The notes under the pieces are model-generated. The model saw only the letters and a program-made list of their open reading frames with translations. It made no database searches and was not told the origin of the DNA. Below are positions 10,900 through 21,845 of a stretch of 60,000 bases of DNA, in pieces. Both the position numbers and the translations under genes were made by a program. Location: contig CAUYUJ010020736.1 in the NCBI GenBank assembly GCA_963575745.1, forward strand, positions 67,501-127,500, read 5' to 3'. The DNA is from Prorocentrum cordatum. Taxonomy: Eukaryota; Sar; Dinophyceae; Prorocentrales; Prorocentraceae. How positions within the stretch are numbered: the first letter of the stretch is position 1; every line of letters starts with the position of its first letter.

Positions 10900-10985
10900 G
10901 TTCCCCCTCCTCCTCCTCCTCCTCCTCCCTCCTCCTCCTCCTCCTCCTCCTCCTCCTCCTCCTCCTCCTCCTCCTCCTCTGCACT
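10900..10985. repeat. CTC microsatellite
   Basis: tcctcctcc run. Confidence 0.95.
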
Positions 10986-11224
10986 CCCTCTCGACGCATT
11001 CGCACGTCCCTCTCGCGGCCCCCCCGGGCCTTCGGTCGTGCTGCGGCCCCCGCAGGACAGCCTGAGCCAGATCGCGCGCACCTCCTTGTCCTCGAAATTC
11101 GTCGGGGGCTCCGACGAGCACGTCTTCTCGAGGATCGTTGTCGACGCCGTCAGGGCCCCCTGGGGGGGGCAGGGGCCGCCAGGGGCCGGCGGTGGGCGGC
11201 GCTCACCCGCTCGCCGCTCGCGCC

Positions 11225-11690
11225 ATCCCTCCCTCTCCCTCTCTCTCCCTCTCTCTCTCTCCCTCTCGCTCTCTCCTTCTCGCTCTCTCTCTCTCTCTCT
11301 CTTTGCTCTCTCTCTCTCTCTTCCACTCGTTTTTTTGTTTTCTCTCGTTCTCTTTCCCTCCCTCTCCATCTGTTGTTCCCTCTTTCTTTCTCTCTCATCC
11401 TCTCTTTCTCTTCCTCCCAATTTGTTTGTTTTAGGTGTTTGCTTTCTCTCTCTCTCTGTCTCCTTCTATGTGTATTATCTCCAGCAACATATATATATGT
11501 ATATATATACATATATATACATTGATGTACACACATGTCTCTGTTTTGTTTGTCTCTCTCTCTCTCTGTCTCTATCCCTCTTCCTCTCCCTCTCCATCTC
11601 CGCTTTCCCCTTCTCTCCCTCTCCCTCTCCCTCTCCCTCTCCGTTCCTCTCCGCTTCCCTCTCCCTCTCTACGTGGACCCGCCCTGGCGG
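11225..11690. repeat. Pyrimidine (CT) tract with a TATA/TACA core
   Basis: ctctct and ccctct units on both sides of an AT patch (about 11485-11525, tatatatgtatatatatac). It opens long Ser/Leu frames that are compositional artefacts. Confidence 0.9.
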
Positions 11691-12130
11691 CGCCCGCGTC
11701 TCTCCTGCGCCGTTCCCAGAATTCGCCTGGACCTCCGACAGCAAAGGTGCCCATACTGCCGCCCATCCTTGTGCTTTCGCCTTTTTGTTGCGCCTCCAGG
11801 GAGGCACTCGTCGTCACGGCTGGATGCGCCCCGAAGCCCTCGTCGGGACGCACCCCTGGAGAGGTCCTGGGAGCAGCGGCATCGGATGCGCCGGGTTGTG
11901 GCTCGCGTCGCGGACAAAAGGTCACGACGGGATGGTTGGAGGAGCTTTCGGCCTCCGGGGGCCCTCGTCTGGCCCCTGGGCCGTCAGAACCACGGCTCCT
12001 GGGAGGCACACCTGGTCCCGGGGAATGGGACCGCAGCACTTCCTGAGCTCGGCCGCCCCGGCGCGCCCGTTCTGAAACGCAGCACGTGCGGTGCTCAGCA
12101 CGTCCGTGTCAGCAGGCGGCGTGCTGGCCC
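11690..12130 (+). other. GC-rich ORF remnant, unknown
   Basis: Part of an open frame (11535-12185) reads RIRLDLRQQRCPYCRPSLCF, then RLDAPRSPRRDAPLERSWEQ and RHRMRRVVARVADKRSR. It has a CPYC pair and basic composition, but no domain I recognise. Both strands are open here, so coding status is doubtful. Confidence 0.25.
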
Positions 12131-12133
12131 AGC

Positions 12134-12383
12134 GTGTTGGCCCGCGTTTGGGCGAGCGCATCGCGTCTTACAGTCGGGGCCCTGAAGAAGGAACCCTTTT
12201 TGTTGGGGAGGGGCTCCGTGTTCCTTGACTGTTTCACAGCTTGCCCCAGGTTTTCCTTCTTGTTTCGATGGGACATCGAAGTTTAACTTGTGGGACACAG
12301 GGGCCTCGTTCCTTGTCTAGGGTTCCTTGGGTCAACGCCCCCACCGTATTGGCCCGCGTTTTGGCGAGCGCACCGCGTCTCAC
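12134..12383 (+). repeat. Dispersed repeat, copy 1, with flanking 38-bp direct repeats
   Basis: 12171-12340 is homologous to 20671-20845: shared phrases include cagtcggggc, gaagaaggaacc, gttggggaggggctc, tttcgatggga and cctcgttcctt. Copy 1 is bracketed by direct repeats at 12134-12171 and 12346-12383 (34 of 38 identical, ttggcccgcgtttgggcgag type). No ORF is conserved between the copies. Confidence 0.75.
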
Positions 12384-12384
12384 C

Positions 12385-12645
12385 TGCGTTTTCGGCCTGC
12401 GTGTTGAGCTCCGCGTCGATGCGCCACGTGCTGTGTGCTGCGCATCCGGGGCAGCGGAGCCTCCCGAGGCCCGCGCGGCGAGGAGGCCGCGCGGCGCCGG
12501 GGCGGCGGAGTGCTGGGCGGCTGCCGCGAGGGGCGGTTGTGGAGCAGAAGCGCCACGGGGCCGGGCGCGCGCGCACGGGCACACCGGCATCCGCGGCACG
12601 GCGCGGTCTCGGAGATGTGATGGTTGCTTTCTGCATCTGCGCCTA
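12385..12645. other. GC-rich spacer, no supported gene
   Basis: CpG-rich sequence open in several frames, without a recognisable motif or repeat. Confidence 0.4.
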
Positions 12646-12646
12646 C

Positions 12647-12799
12647 GTCGGGCCCGTCCCTCTGCAGGAGGAATACTCAAGAACCGTCCAGAAATGTTCA
12701 GGGGGCGATGTTTGGACCAGTTGGGACTCTTGTGTTTCGTATGTGTTGATTGTTGTTATCGTTCTTCCTAAAGCGGCCTGCAGGGGGACATGCCTGACC
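12647..12799. mobile_element. MITE of the GTCGGGC family, member 1
   Basis: The left end gtcgggcccgtccctctgca mirrors the right end, whose reverse complement is ggtcaggcatgtccccctgc. The 153-bp element has no ORF. Its left end and part of its interior match members at 39220-39379 and 41858-41996. No convincing target duplication at this copy. Confidence 0.65.
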
Positions 12800-13460
12800 A
12801 AATTCTATATCTACGCCCATCTCTCCCTCTCACCCCCTCTCCCTATCTACATATGTATATGTACATATACCCTGCCTCCGCTCCACCCGGTACTTCGCTG
12901 GTCTGTGTGCACCTGTTTGTTTTGCTTTCTTACTAGCATCTGCCATCGGCGCAGGAGCTGAGCGACCGTTGCGATGCAGCATTGTGGAAAATTCGCTGCA
13001 GTGGAAGGTGGGAACAATCCATTGAAAGGATGATTGGTACGAGTGTTCACAGCGAGGGTGACAGGGTTTAAGAGTGCACGAGCATTGGCATGGAGTTTTG
13101 CGATCATAATCTCCATGAGTGTTGGACAGAGCTGCATGTGATCGATGTGTTGTGAACGCAGGCCGTGAAGTTCATGGGCTTCGATGGCAAGGCCCAGATC
13201 CTGGAGTCGTTGTACCTCCCTTCCGAAGTGCTCGTGCTATCTCCAGCGTGCTCATCGTTGGCGCGCAATTGATTTCTATCCGTCGTGTTATCCCAGGCGT
13301 ATCTGGCCGCATGCGACATGGACCGGCCGGGGCTAGGACGAGGATAATCCGTTTCAGAGCGTTCTGGGATGCTCTGAGAGCGTTCTGGAACTGTCTGAGA
13401 AGGCAGCGGCGCCCGAGGCATCCTCCGGAGCCGCCGGATCTCAGAGATTCTCGATTCGTC
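12800..13460. other. Unique sequence, no supported gene
   Basis: Includes a short TATA/CATA patch near 12855. A minus-strand open frame (13104-13670) passes through but lacks recognisable motifs. Confidence 0.4.
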
Positions 13461-13462
13461 CT

Positions 13463-13794
13463 TACCTGAATGTATCCTCGTCCTGGTTTTCGCCGTCCTG
13501 GCTGAGATCATACGTGTCCCCTTCTCCGTTCCCCGGGGGCCGAGGATCGAAATCAGAACCCCCGCGCTGGCATCGCAATGCGCCCTTCGTCGCCACACGT
13601 CTTGCTCCGCGCAGCTGCCGATCGCGCCAGTATCCGTTCCTGCGCGACGAGGTTTCGGCTCGCGGCTCATGGAGAGAGTGCGCCCCCAGTTGATGCGCCG
13701 GAGCTTCGGCGCGCGTACACACAGTCATTCCCCGCGTCGCATCCCTCTTCTCCTGCTCCGGGGTTCTGCTCCTCCTCCAGCTCGACGGGCCCAC
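13463..13794 (-). CDS. Candidate exon with acidic C-terminal end
   Basis: The minus-strand frame ends with GEGDTYDLSQDGENQDEDTF. Directly behind it lies AG-GTAAGG (+ coordinates about 13466-13475), a canonical-looking splice donor just before an in-frame TAA. Composition is more protein-like than its neighbours. No partner exon or family was recognised, and the start is arbitrary. Confidence 0.25.
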
Positions 13795-13904
13795 TTCCGT
13801 GGAGTGGGCAGCGGTCGCGTCGAGAATTGAGCAGGCCTGCCGGCAGGTGCTCCGGGGCTTAGTCCTCCCAAGGGCCCCCCCCCCTCCTTCACCTCCGACG
13901 AATG

Positions 13905-14037
13905 CGGGAAGGATGAGGCGGAAAAGGGGGAGTGGGAGAGGGAGGAGACGGAGGAGGAGGTGGAGGAGGTGGAGGAGGAGAAGGATGAGGAGGAGGAGGA
14001 GGAAGAGGAGGAGGAGGATGAGGAGGAGGGGGAGGTA
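13905..14037. repeat. GGA microsatellite
   Basis: Purine tract; low complexity only. Confidence 0.9.
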
Positions 14038-14194
14038 GAACGTGTTTCTATTTTGCTTGGGGCATAGCGGAGGTTGTAGCTCCCGGCCCCCTCCCTATGA
14101 CGTAACGCCCCCCCCCCGCCCCCTCCAGTGCGCTCCGGGCACTGCCGCCGTGCGCATCAGGATTTTATTGGAATCCGCATAGGGGTCTGGTCCG

Positions 14195-14196
14195 CA

Positions 14197-14246
<50 letters not shown>

Positions 14247-14290
14247 TCGTTGATCTTCGCTCGTCGCTCGTCGCTCATCGTCGTCGTGCG
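14195..14290. repeat. GTC microsatellite
   Basis: cgtcgtcgt run followed by cgctcgtcgctcgtcg variants. Confidence 0.9.
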
Positions 14291-14326
14291 CGCGGAAGCG
14301 GCTGGAGCCTGTTTCGTTATTCCGGG

Positions 14327-15475
14327 CCGATGACGGCCGTCATTTGGGGAGGGGGCGAGGAGGTCACGTTTCGCGCTGGCAGCGTCTGGGAATGTCTAGG
14401 AATGACCGAGGACGGGTAGCAATATGTAGGTGGCGATCCGCACCACAGCGCTTGTGTACACCACTTTGCCTGCGTGCGCCACAGCGCATGTGTCCACCAC
14501 ACCGCCGATATACGACCACAGCAGCCGCGTGCAACACAGCGCCAGTGTGTATCGCAGTGCCTGCGGGCACCACATCGGTTGTGTACACCACAGCGCTTTC
14601 GTACACCACATCCGCCGTACGCATCACAGCAGCAGTGTACACCATAATGCCTGCGTGCGCTACACCGCCTGTGTACACCTCGGCGCCTGTGTGCACCACA
14701 GAAACCGTGTGCAACAGAGCACCACTGTTGCGTATATAATGTTGAAACGAATCCTTATGAACAAATGCAGCGCCTGTGGGTTCCACAAAACAAGGAACGC
14801 CGTTGGAATCTACGAGTCCTCCGGAGTCCTCCCGCATCATCCTAGCTCCTCCTATCTGCTCTGCGTCCCGGACGCTCCAGCAGAATTGGCCGTCCTAGAA
14901 CCTAGTGGGCTGATTCAATAGACAATTTTGCAGTGCACGCTGAGATGCGCACGCGCGCTGTAGCGCCGACCCGCGCGACAGGGGGGCGAGGAGGACGAGG
15001 AGGAGGAGAAGGAGGAGGACGAGGAGGAGGAGGAGGTAGAGGAGGCGGAGGAGGTGGTGGAGGAGGAGGAGGAGGAGGGGGAGGACGGAAGGACGGGGAG
15101 GACGGGGAGGAGGAGGAGGAGGAGGAGGAGGAGTAGGAGGAGGAGGAGGAGGAGGAAGAGGAGGTGTACATGGTTGTTGCAGTGTACACGTTCACTGTGG
15201 TGTATACTGGCGCTGTGGTGCACGCAAGCACTGTGGTGTACACAAAGCTGCGGTGCACACGGCTGTTGCGGTGTACGCAGGCGCTGTGGTGTACACGCGC
15301 GCTGTGGTGCATGCGAGGATTACGGTGTACACAGGCGCTGTGTGGTAGATCGCCCCCGACATGCTGCTCCTACTTGGCCTCGGTCATCCCTAGGCATTCG
15401 TGGACGCCACCAGCGCAGAACTTCACGTCATGTTGGGGGGGGGGGCGGGGCCGATGACGGGCGCTATCCCGCAAA
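14327..15475. mobile_element. Large fold-back element with minisatellite arms
   Basis: The left arm (about 14362-14735) and right arm (about 15165-15440) are inverted copies. The block gcgctggcagcgtctgggaa / tgtctaggaatgaccgagg on the left matches the reverse complement of the right arm at 15355-15415. The inner part of each arm is a ~20-bp minisatellite (cacagcgcctgtgtacac type), reversed on the right (gcgctgtggtgtacac). The spacer holds ~230 bases of unique sequence and a GGA tract. The left outer edge contains the perfect palindrome atgacggccgtcat. Long Val/Thr/His-rich ORFs in the arms are repeat artefacts. Confidence 0.65.
14980..15165. repeat. GGA microsatellite in the fold-back spacer
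   Basis: Purine tract abutting the right minisatellite arm. Confidence 0.9.
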
Positions 15476-15537
15476 ATAAAGAAATTAGCCTGGCGAAGGA
15501 CCCAACCATATGCAGTTGTGAATGCCGCAATTGTGCT

Positions 15538-17330
15538 GGGTGGTGGCGGACGCATGCGGGCGGTGCCACTGGGACCTTCGGTGGAGCTCCCTATGGGGCC
15601 ACGAAACGCTGTACTGGGTGGGTGAGACGCGGTCAGCAAGGGCTGTGCTGCGTGGTAGCGGACGCATGCGAGCGGTGCCACTGGGACCTTCGGTGGAGCT
15701 CCCTATGGGGCCACGAAACGCTGTACTGGGTGGGTGAAACGCAGGCAGGGAGCAAGGGCTGCGCAGGGTGGTGGCGGACGCATGCGGGCGGTGCCGCTGG
15801 GACCTTTGGTGGAGCTCCCTATAGGGCTACGAAGCGCTGTTCTGGGTGGGTGAAGCGCAGGGAACAAGGGCTGTGCTGGGTGGTGGCGGACGCAAGCGGG
15901 CAGTGCCACTGGGACCTTTGGTGGAGCCCCCTATGGGGCCACGAAACGTGCGAGGGGTGTGCCAGAATGGGGTGTGGAACCGCATGCCAGCGCAGCCACT
16001 GGGGCCTTCGGTGGAGCTCCCTATGGAGCCACGAAGCGTGTGAGGGGTGTGCCGAAATGGGGGGTGGAACCGCATGCGAGCGCAGCCACTGCGGCGTTCG
16101 GTGGAGCTCCCCATGGGGCCACGAGACGTGTGAAGGGCGTGCCGAAAAAGGGGGTGGAACCGCATGCGAGCGCAGCCACTGGGGCCTTCGGTGGAGCTTT
16201 CTATGGGGCCACGAACCGTGTGAGGGGTGTGCCGAAATGGGGGGGGAACCACATGCGAGCGCAGCCACTGGGGCGTTCGGTGGAGCTCCCCATGGAGCCA
16301 CCCACGAAGCGTGTGAGGGGTGTGCCGAAATGGGGGGTGGAACCGCATGCGGGCGCAGCCACTGGGGCCTTCGGTGGAGCTCCCTATGGGGCCACGAAAC
16401 GTGTGAGGGGTGTGCCAGAATGGGGGGTGGAACCGCATGCGGGCGCAGCCACTGGGGCCTTCGGTGGAGCTCCCTATGGGGCCACGAAACGTGTGAGGGG
16501 TGTGCCAGAATGGGGGGTGGAACCGCATGCGGGCGCAGCCACTGGGGCCTTCGGTGGAGCTCCCTATGGGGCCACGAAACGTGTGAGGGGTGTGCCAGAA
16601 TGGGGGGTGGAACCGCATGCGGGCGCAGCCACTGGGGCCTTCGGTGGAGCTCCCTATGGGGCCACGAAACGTGTGAGGGGTGTGCCAGAATGGGGGGTGG
16701 AACCGCATGCGGGCGCAGCCAGCCACTGGGGCCTTCGGTGGAGCTCCCTATGGGGCCACGAAACGTGTGAGGGGTGTGCCAGAATGGGGGGTGGAACCGC
16801 ATGCGGGCGCAGCCACTGGGGCCTTCGGTGGAGCTCCCTATGGGGCCACGAAACGTGTGAGGGGTGTGCCAGAATGGGGGTGGAACCGCATGCGGGCGCA
16901 GCCACTGGGGCCTTCGGTGGAGCTCCCTATGGGGCCACGAAGCGTGTGAGGGGGTGTGCCAGAATGGGGGGTGGAACCGCATGCGGGCGCAGCCACTGGG
17001 GCCTTCGGTGGAGCTCCCTATGGGGCCACGAAACGTGTGAGGGGTGTGCCAGAATGGGGGGTGGAACCGCATGCGGGCGCAGCCACTGGGGCCTTCGGTG
17101 GAGCTCCCTATGGGGCCACGAAACGTGTGAGGGGTGTGCCAGAATGGGGGGTGGAACCGCATGCGGGCGCAGCCACTGGGGCCTTCGGTGGAGCTCCCCA
17201 TGGGGCCACGAAACGTGTGAGGGGTGTGCCAGAATGGGGGTGGAACCGCATGCGGGCGCAGCTACTGGGGCCTTCGGTGGAGCTCCCTATGGGGCCACGA
17301 AACGTGTGATGGGGTGTGCCAGAATGGGTG
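15538..17330. repeat. 90-bp satellite array with divergent long-unit start
   Basis: From about 15950 the unit is 90 bases (for example gggtggaaccgcatgcgggc recurs at 16331 and 16421). The 16320-17310 copies are near identical, apart from small indels such as the extra cagc near 16720. The first ~410 bases hold four longer related units of 110-120 bases. Because 90 is a multiple of 3, four to five frames stay open (for example 507 residues on plus, 460 on minus). These are array artefacts. Confidence 0.95.
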
Positions 17331-17400
17331 TGGGAGGGGAGGAGGGGGGAGGAAGGGGAGGAGGAGGAAGGAGGAGGAGGAAGGAACGCGGGGCGACGTC
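17330..17400. repeat. GGA microsatellite at satellite end
   Basis: ggagggg/gga units terminate the 90-bp array. Confidence 0.85.
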
Positions 17401-18060
17401 TCTTCAAAACGAGGACCCAACACCACAGGATGGTTGGGAAAACAGGCTCTTGTGGTGCCGGAGCCACACGGGGGGGGAGTAGGCGTTGCGTTATACCCCC
17501 CGCACCCCCCTATGACGCCCGTTATCGTCGAAAATAACTAAAGAAACGCGCTTCTATCGGAGGCGGAGGAGAAATCGGAGGTAGAGAGAGAGGAGGGGGC
17601 GGAGGAGGTGTACGAGGAGGATGAGATGGAGGAGGGGGAGGAAAAACTTGACAGGGTGAGGAGGACGAGGAGGGCGCTGGGCGCCCGGCGCTGGTAGGCG
17701 AAGTACCCCGTCGGCCAGATCAACGTCATCAAGTCCCACGGGCGCCGCCAGGGTGGGTGGGGGGTCGGGCGGCGGGCAGCCCTGGCAGTGGTGGTGCGGC
17801 GTCAGGTGGCCAATATCCCCGACGACTTGTTGTTGCAACCCTGTTATGGTTCCGGTGTTGTTTTTGAGGATTTGCAGGCGCGGTCTGGCGCACCAGCGAG
17901 TGAGAGAGGTGGAGGGCGAGACCCTGGTTCTTTGCCTTTCCTCATTGAGGATTAAGGCATGCTAAACCATGGCCGCTTGGCAAGAGGGGAGGAGCGGGAG
18001 CAGCGCCCTTTCGCTTGCGCGCTCTTTTAGGGACGCGCTCGCCCAGTGTACTTACTTGCT
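17401..18060. other. Mixed sequence with GGA tract, no supported gene
   Basis: Contains ctatgacgcccgttatcgtc (17508-17527), a short motif with relatives at 48852-48875 and 15453-15470, and a GGA tract at 17565-17645. The rest is unique with short ORFs only. Confidence 0.4.
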
Positions 18061-18094
18061 GCACAGCAGTTCTCTCTGTGCCCGTGTCAACCCG

Positions 18095-18300
18095 ATCGAT
18101 ACGATTCGACACCGATTCCAGCGGGCCCGATCGGACGCGATTCTGACTTCTCTTTGATCCGATTCGACCCGACGCCTGCATGACGCTATTGTGCGCCCTG
18201 GCGCGGCAGATCCGATCCGATTCCGGCTCCGTGGCGATGCAGATCCGTCCGACGAATTGATTGAATATTCGTTTCCGCTTCTCGATTCGATGCGGACTGA
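18095..18300. repeat. Degenerate GATCCGATTC-type repeats
   Basis: Recurring gatccgattc, gatacgattc and gatccgatcc phrases, irregularly spaced, leading into the next satellite. Confidence 0.5.
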
Positions 18301-18314
18301 TCTTGCTCGGGTGC

Positions 18315-20245
18315 CCAGCACAACTTCCCAGCACAACCCCCCAGCACCCCCCCCCCAGCACAACACCCCACAACCTCCCAACACAACCCACCGGCGCACC
18401 CCCCCAGCAACCCACCCCAGCACAATCCCACAGCACAACCCCCCAGCACACCCCCCCACCACACCCTTCAGCACCGCTCCCAGCACAAACCCACAGCAAA
18501 GCCCCCCCTACACAACTCCCCGGCACAACCCCCCCAGCACAACCCCTCAGCAAAACCCCCCAGCCCAACCCCCCAGCAACCTCCCCCAGCACAACCCCCC
18601 AGCACAACTCCCCAGCACAACTCCCCAAAACAACCACCAACAAAGAACCCCAGGGCAACTCTCCAGCACAGCCCTTCCAGACCCAGCACAAACCCCAAGC
18701 ACAACCCTCAGGACAACACCCCAGCACAACGCCCAGCACAACCCCCCAGCAACCCACCCCAGCACAATCTCACCGTACAACCCCCCAGCACCCTCCCCAG
18801 CACATCCATCCAGCACAACCCTCGAACACAACCCCCAGCACAAGCTCCCAGCACACCCAGCACAACCCCCCAGCACAACCCCCCAGGACAACCCCCCAGC
18901 ACAACCCCCCAGCACAACCCCCAGCACGAGCCCCCCAGCAACCCCCACCTGCACACTCCACCAGCACGACCCCCCTTCACAGCCCCTCAGGACAACCCCC
19001 CCAGCACAACGCCCCAGCTACCCCCCAGCACAACCCCACCGCACAACCCCCCAGCACAACCCTCCAGCACAACCCCCAGCGCAACCCCCAGCAGAACCCC
19101 CGAGTCCCCAGCACAACCCCCCAGCACCCCACAGCACATCCCCCCAGCACGACCCCACAGCACAACCCCCCAGCACAGCCCCCCAGGAAAACCCCCAGGC
19201 ATAACCACCCCTGCACATCCCACCAGCAGCAGCACTCCCCTGCACAATCCTCTCAGCACAACCTCCAGCCCAACCCCCAGCACCCCCCCCAGCACAGCCC
19301 CCAGCACACCCCCACAGCACAACCCCCAGCACAACCCAGCACAACCCCGAGCACGACCCCCCAGCACACACTTCAAGCACAACCCCCCAGCACAGCCCCC
19401 CAGCACACCCCTCCCGCACAAGACCCCAACACAACCCCCAGCACAACCCCCCAACAACCCCCCCAATCCCCCAGCACAGCCCCCCAGCACAACACCGCAG
19501 CACACCTCCCCAGCACAACCCCCCAGCACAACCCTCCAGCACATACCCCTGCACAACACCCCTGCACAACCCCCCTGCACTGCCCCCCTGCACGACCTTT
19601 CAGCACAACCCCCCTTCACAACCCCTCAGCACAACCCCCCATCACAATCCGCTGGCATAACCTCTCCTGCGCCCCCCCCCAGCACAGCTACCCAGCACGA
19701 CCCCCCCCCCACAGCGACTCCCCCCAGCACAACCACACCGTACAGCACCTTCCCCAGCACAACACCCTAGCACAATTTTCCAGCAGGCCCCCCCGGCACA
19801 ACCCCCCAGCACAACCCCCCTTCACAGCCCCTCAGCACAACCCCCTAGCACAACACCCCAGCCCAACCCCCTAGCGCGACCCCCAGCACAAGCTCCAAGC
19901 ACAACCCCCCAGCACAACCCTCCAGCACAACCCTCCAGCACAACCCCCCAGTACAACCCCTCAGCACAACCCCCCAAGCACGACCCCTAAGCACAGCCCC
20001 CCAGCACAACCCCTCAGCACAACCCTCCGGCACAACCCCCAGCACACTCCCCAGCAGAACCCTCAGCACAACCCCGAAGCGCACTTTCCTAGCGCGACTC
20101 CCCAGCACAAGTCCCCAGCACAGCCCCCAAGCACAACCCTCTCAGCACACCCCCCAGCACTACCATTCAGCACAACCCCCCAGCACAACTCCGCAGCACA
20201 ACCCCCAGGCAGAACCGCCCACCATCAGCAGCGTCACCCCCAACA
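18315..20245. repeat. CCCAGCACAAC satellite, about 1.9 kb
   Basis: Short unit of about 13 bases (ccccccagcacaac) repeated with variable C-run length. It opens a 537-codon Pro/Gln/Thr plus-strand frame and Gly/Cys/Val minus-strand frames, all compositional. The variable C-runs prevent a constant reading frame. Confidence 0.95.
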
Positions 20246-20533
20246 CGACCGCCCAGCACCACCGCACTGATTCGTGGCGCTTTGAGTGGCTAGACGAAAC
20301 TTTGTTGTGTTACATGCGGCGTCGTGGTTCCGTTTCTTGTGTTTCAAGATACCTAGTTTTTTCTCTGCCCCGCCTCGGGGCTGCGGTATCTAGGCGGCAA
20401 CCAAGTTCTTCAAACTCTTGTTTTAGGAAATCCGACCTCTTGTGAGTTCCGGCTCGAACAATGCAATGCCGCAGCAAGATAGGCTCTAGGGCTCCTGTCG
20501 TGATTATCGCGATGCTGCAACTCTGAACGTTTC
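20246..20533. other. Unique sequence, no supported gene
   Basis: Mixed-composition stretch between the satellite and the dispersed repeat. Nothing recognised. Confidence 0.4.
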
Positions 20534-20670
20534 GCGTACTCCCGCCAGCGCTCTATTTTTCCCGCGCTTCCTCTGCCGAATTCGTCTCTGCGTAGCCCGC
20601 TTTGACCTGACTCGCCGCCGGCGCGTCCGCCCGCGGCCGCTGACTAAAAAGTATCCCCGCCGGCCCATTA

Positions 20671-20845
20671 CAGTCGGGGCGCTGAAGAAGGAACCTTTTT
20701 CGTTGGGGAGGGGCTCGGTGTTCCTCAATTGTTCCACACATTGCCTAAGGTTCTCCTCAAGCTTTCGATGGGAAGTCGAAGAGCAACTTATGAAAAAAAG
20801 GTGCCTCGTTCCTTATTTAGGGTTCCTTAGGTCAGCGCCTCGACT
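20671..20845 (+). repeat. Dispersed repeat, copy 2
   Basis: Homologous to 12171-12340 in direct orientation, with moderate divergence. It is also bracketed by a short direct repeat (gtactcccgccagcgc near 20532 and gtactcccaccagccc near 20847), resembling the arrangement at copy 1. Confidence 0.7.
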
Positions 20846-20929
20846 GTACTCCCACCAGCCCATCCAGGAACGACGCCCGAGGGAGCGGCCCTTTGCCGGG
20901 GGAGCGTCACCACGTGGAGTGTTCAGTGC

Positions 20930-21220
20930 GCCTCCCGTGGGCCAGAGAGACTTTTCGAATGCCCCTCGGAGCCTTTCAGGGTATCTCTCGGGGTCTCGCC
21001 GCGTGGGGCCTCTTGGGGGCCTCATGGCGGCGCCTCGCTGCCTCTGTGGGCGCCTTGGGTGCCTCTTGGAGGCCTCTTGGGACGTTGTGGTGGAGTCTGC
21101 AGAGCCTATTGGGGCGCATTGGGCGCCTCTTGAGGCCTCTCGGGGCCTCTTGGGGGCCGCTTGGGTGACTCCTGGGGGCCTCCTGGGGGCGACCCAGGAC
21201 CCGTTTCACGCAGGGAGCAA
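20930..21220. repeat. GGCCTCTTGGG-type degenerate repeat island 1
   Basis: Repeated cctcttgggggcctc, cctcggggcctc and related phrases every ~10-20 bases. Related islands occur at 34075-34320, 50600-50830 and 59160-59570. Confidence 0.8.
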
Positions 21221-21284
21221 TTGGGGAGAAGGGCCACGCCCACGGCTCCCCTCGTGTTTGCCGGCACTTCAGGGGCAGCATGAT

Positions 21285-21494
21285 TGTGTGAGCGCGGGGA
21301 TGCGAGCGGCGTGGCATGGGGCCGCGTCGCTGAGGCTGGAGATCGAGCGACACCGGATGGCCCTGGCCAAGTTTGGGTTGGGCAGCATCGGACATCGGTG
21401 CCGTGGGCTTTTGAAGACCACTGAACAGCTGACACGCGAGCGCATCGAAGCGTTGTTGGCTTCGGGTTGTAGGATGCGGTGGTGGCGGTCCTAG
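21285..21494 (+). CDS. Short protein-like ORF end, unknown
   Basis: The end of the plus-strand frame open from 20703 reads LRLEIERHRMALAKFGLGSI, then GHRCRGLLKTTEQLTRERIE and ALLASGCRMRWWRS before a stop at 21494. Helix-forming composition sets it apart from the repeat-coded part upstream. No family recognised; possibly a terminal exon. Confidence 0.3.
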   Translation, partial: CVSAGMRAAWHGAASLRLEIERHRMALAKFGLGSIGHRCRGLLKTTEQLTRERIEALLASGCRMRWWRS

Positions 21495-21524
21495 CTGTGT
21501 GGCGTCGCGTTTCGGGGCGACGCC

Positions 21525-21800
21525 GCCGCGGCCGCAGCCACCGTCGTCGTCGTCTTCGTCGTCCGTCGTCCGTCGCCGTCGTCGTCAGTCGCCGCCACAT
21601 GTCGCTATCGTCGTCGTCGTCGTCGTCGTCGTCTCCGTCTCCGTCTCCGTCTCCGTCCCTCGCGGGCCGAAGCCCGCTTCTGGTGAGCCAGGCAGAGCTC
21701 CGCGGAGTCGATGCTGCTGCCGAACGGGTACGCGCTGAAGCTGGGGCGCGCCTCGCAGGAGTCCGCGGCCCGTCGCCGCCGCCGCCGTTGTGACGGCAAC
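21525..21800. repeat. GTC/CGT microsatellite
   Basis: cgtcgtcgt and ctccgtctccg runs, and a gccgccg run near 21775. Confidence 0.9.
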
Positions 21801-21845
21801 GGCGGCGGCGCGTCGATCGCACGCCGCTCTGATTCAGTACCTGTT

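Noticed and set aside
11485-11525. TATA-like sequence as promoter
   Set aside because: Part of a TA/CA microsatellite inside a CT tract; no gene start follows, and canonical TATA boxes are not typical of dinoflagellate genes.
15400-17482. ORFs of 456, 460, 507 and 299 codons on both strands
   Set aside because: All lie in the 90-bp satellite; unit length divisible by 3 keeps several frames open at once, and identity is at DNA level in every frame.
18261-19874. 537-codon Pro/Gln/Thr-rich ORF resembling a mucin or glutenin-like repeat protein
   Set aside because: It is the direct translation of the CCCAGCACAAC satellite with variable C-runs; no N-terminal signal or non-repeat domain.
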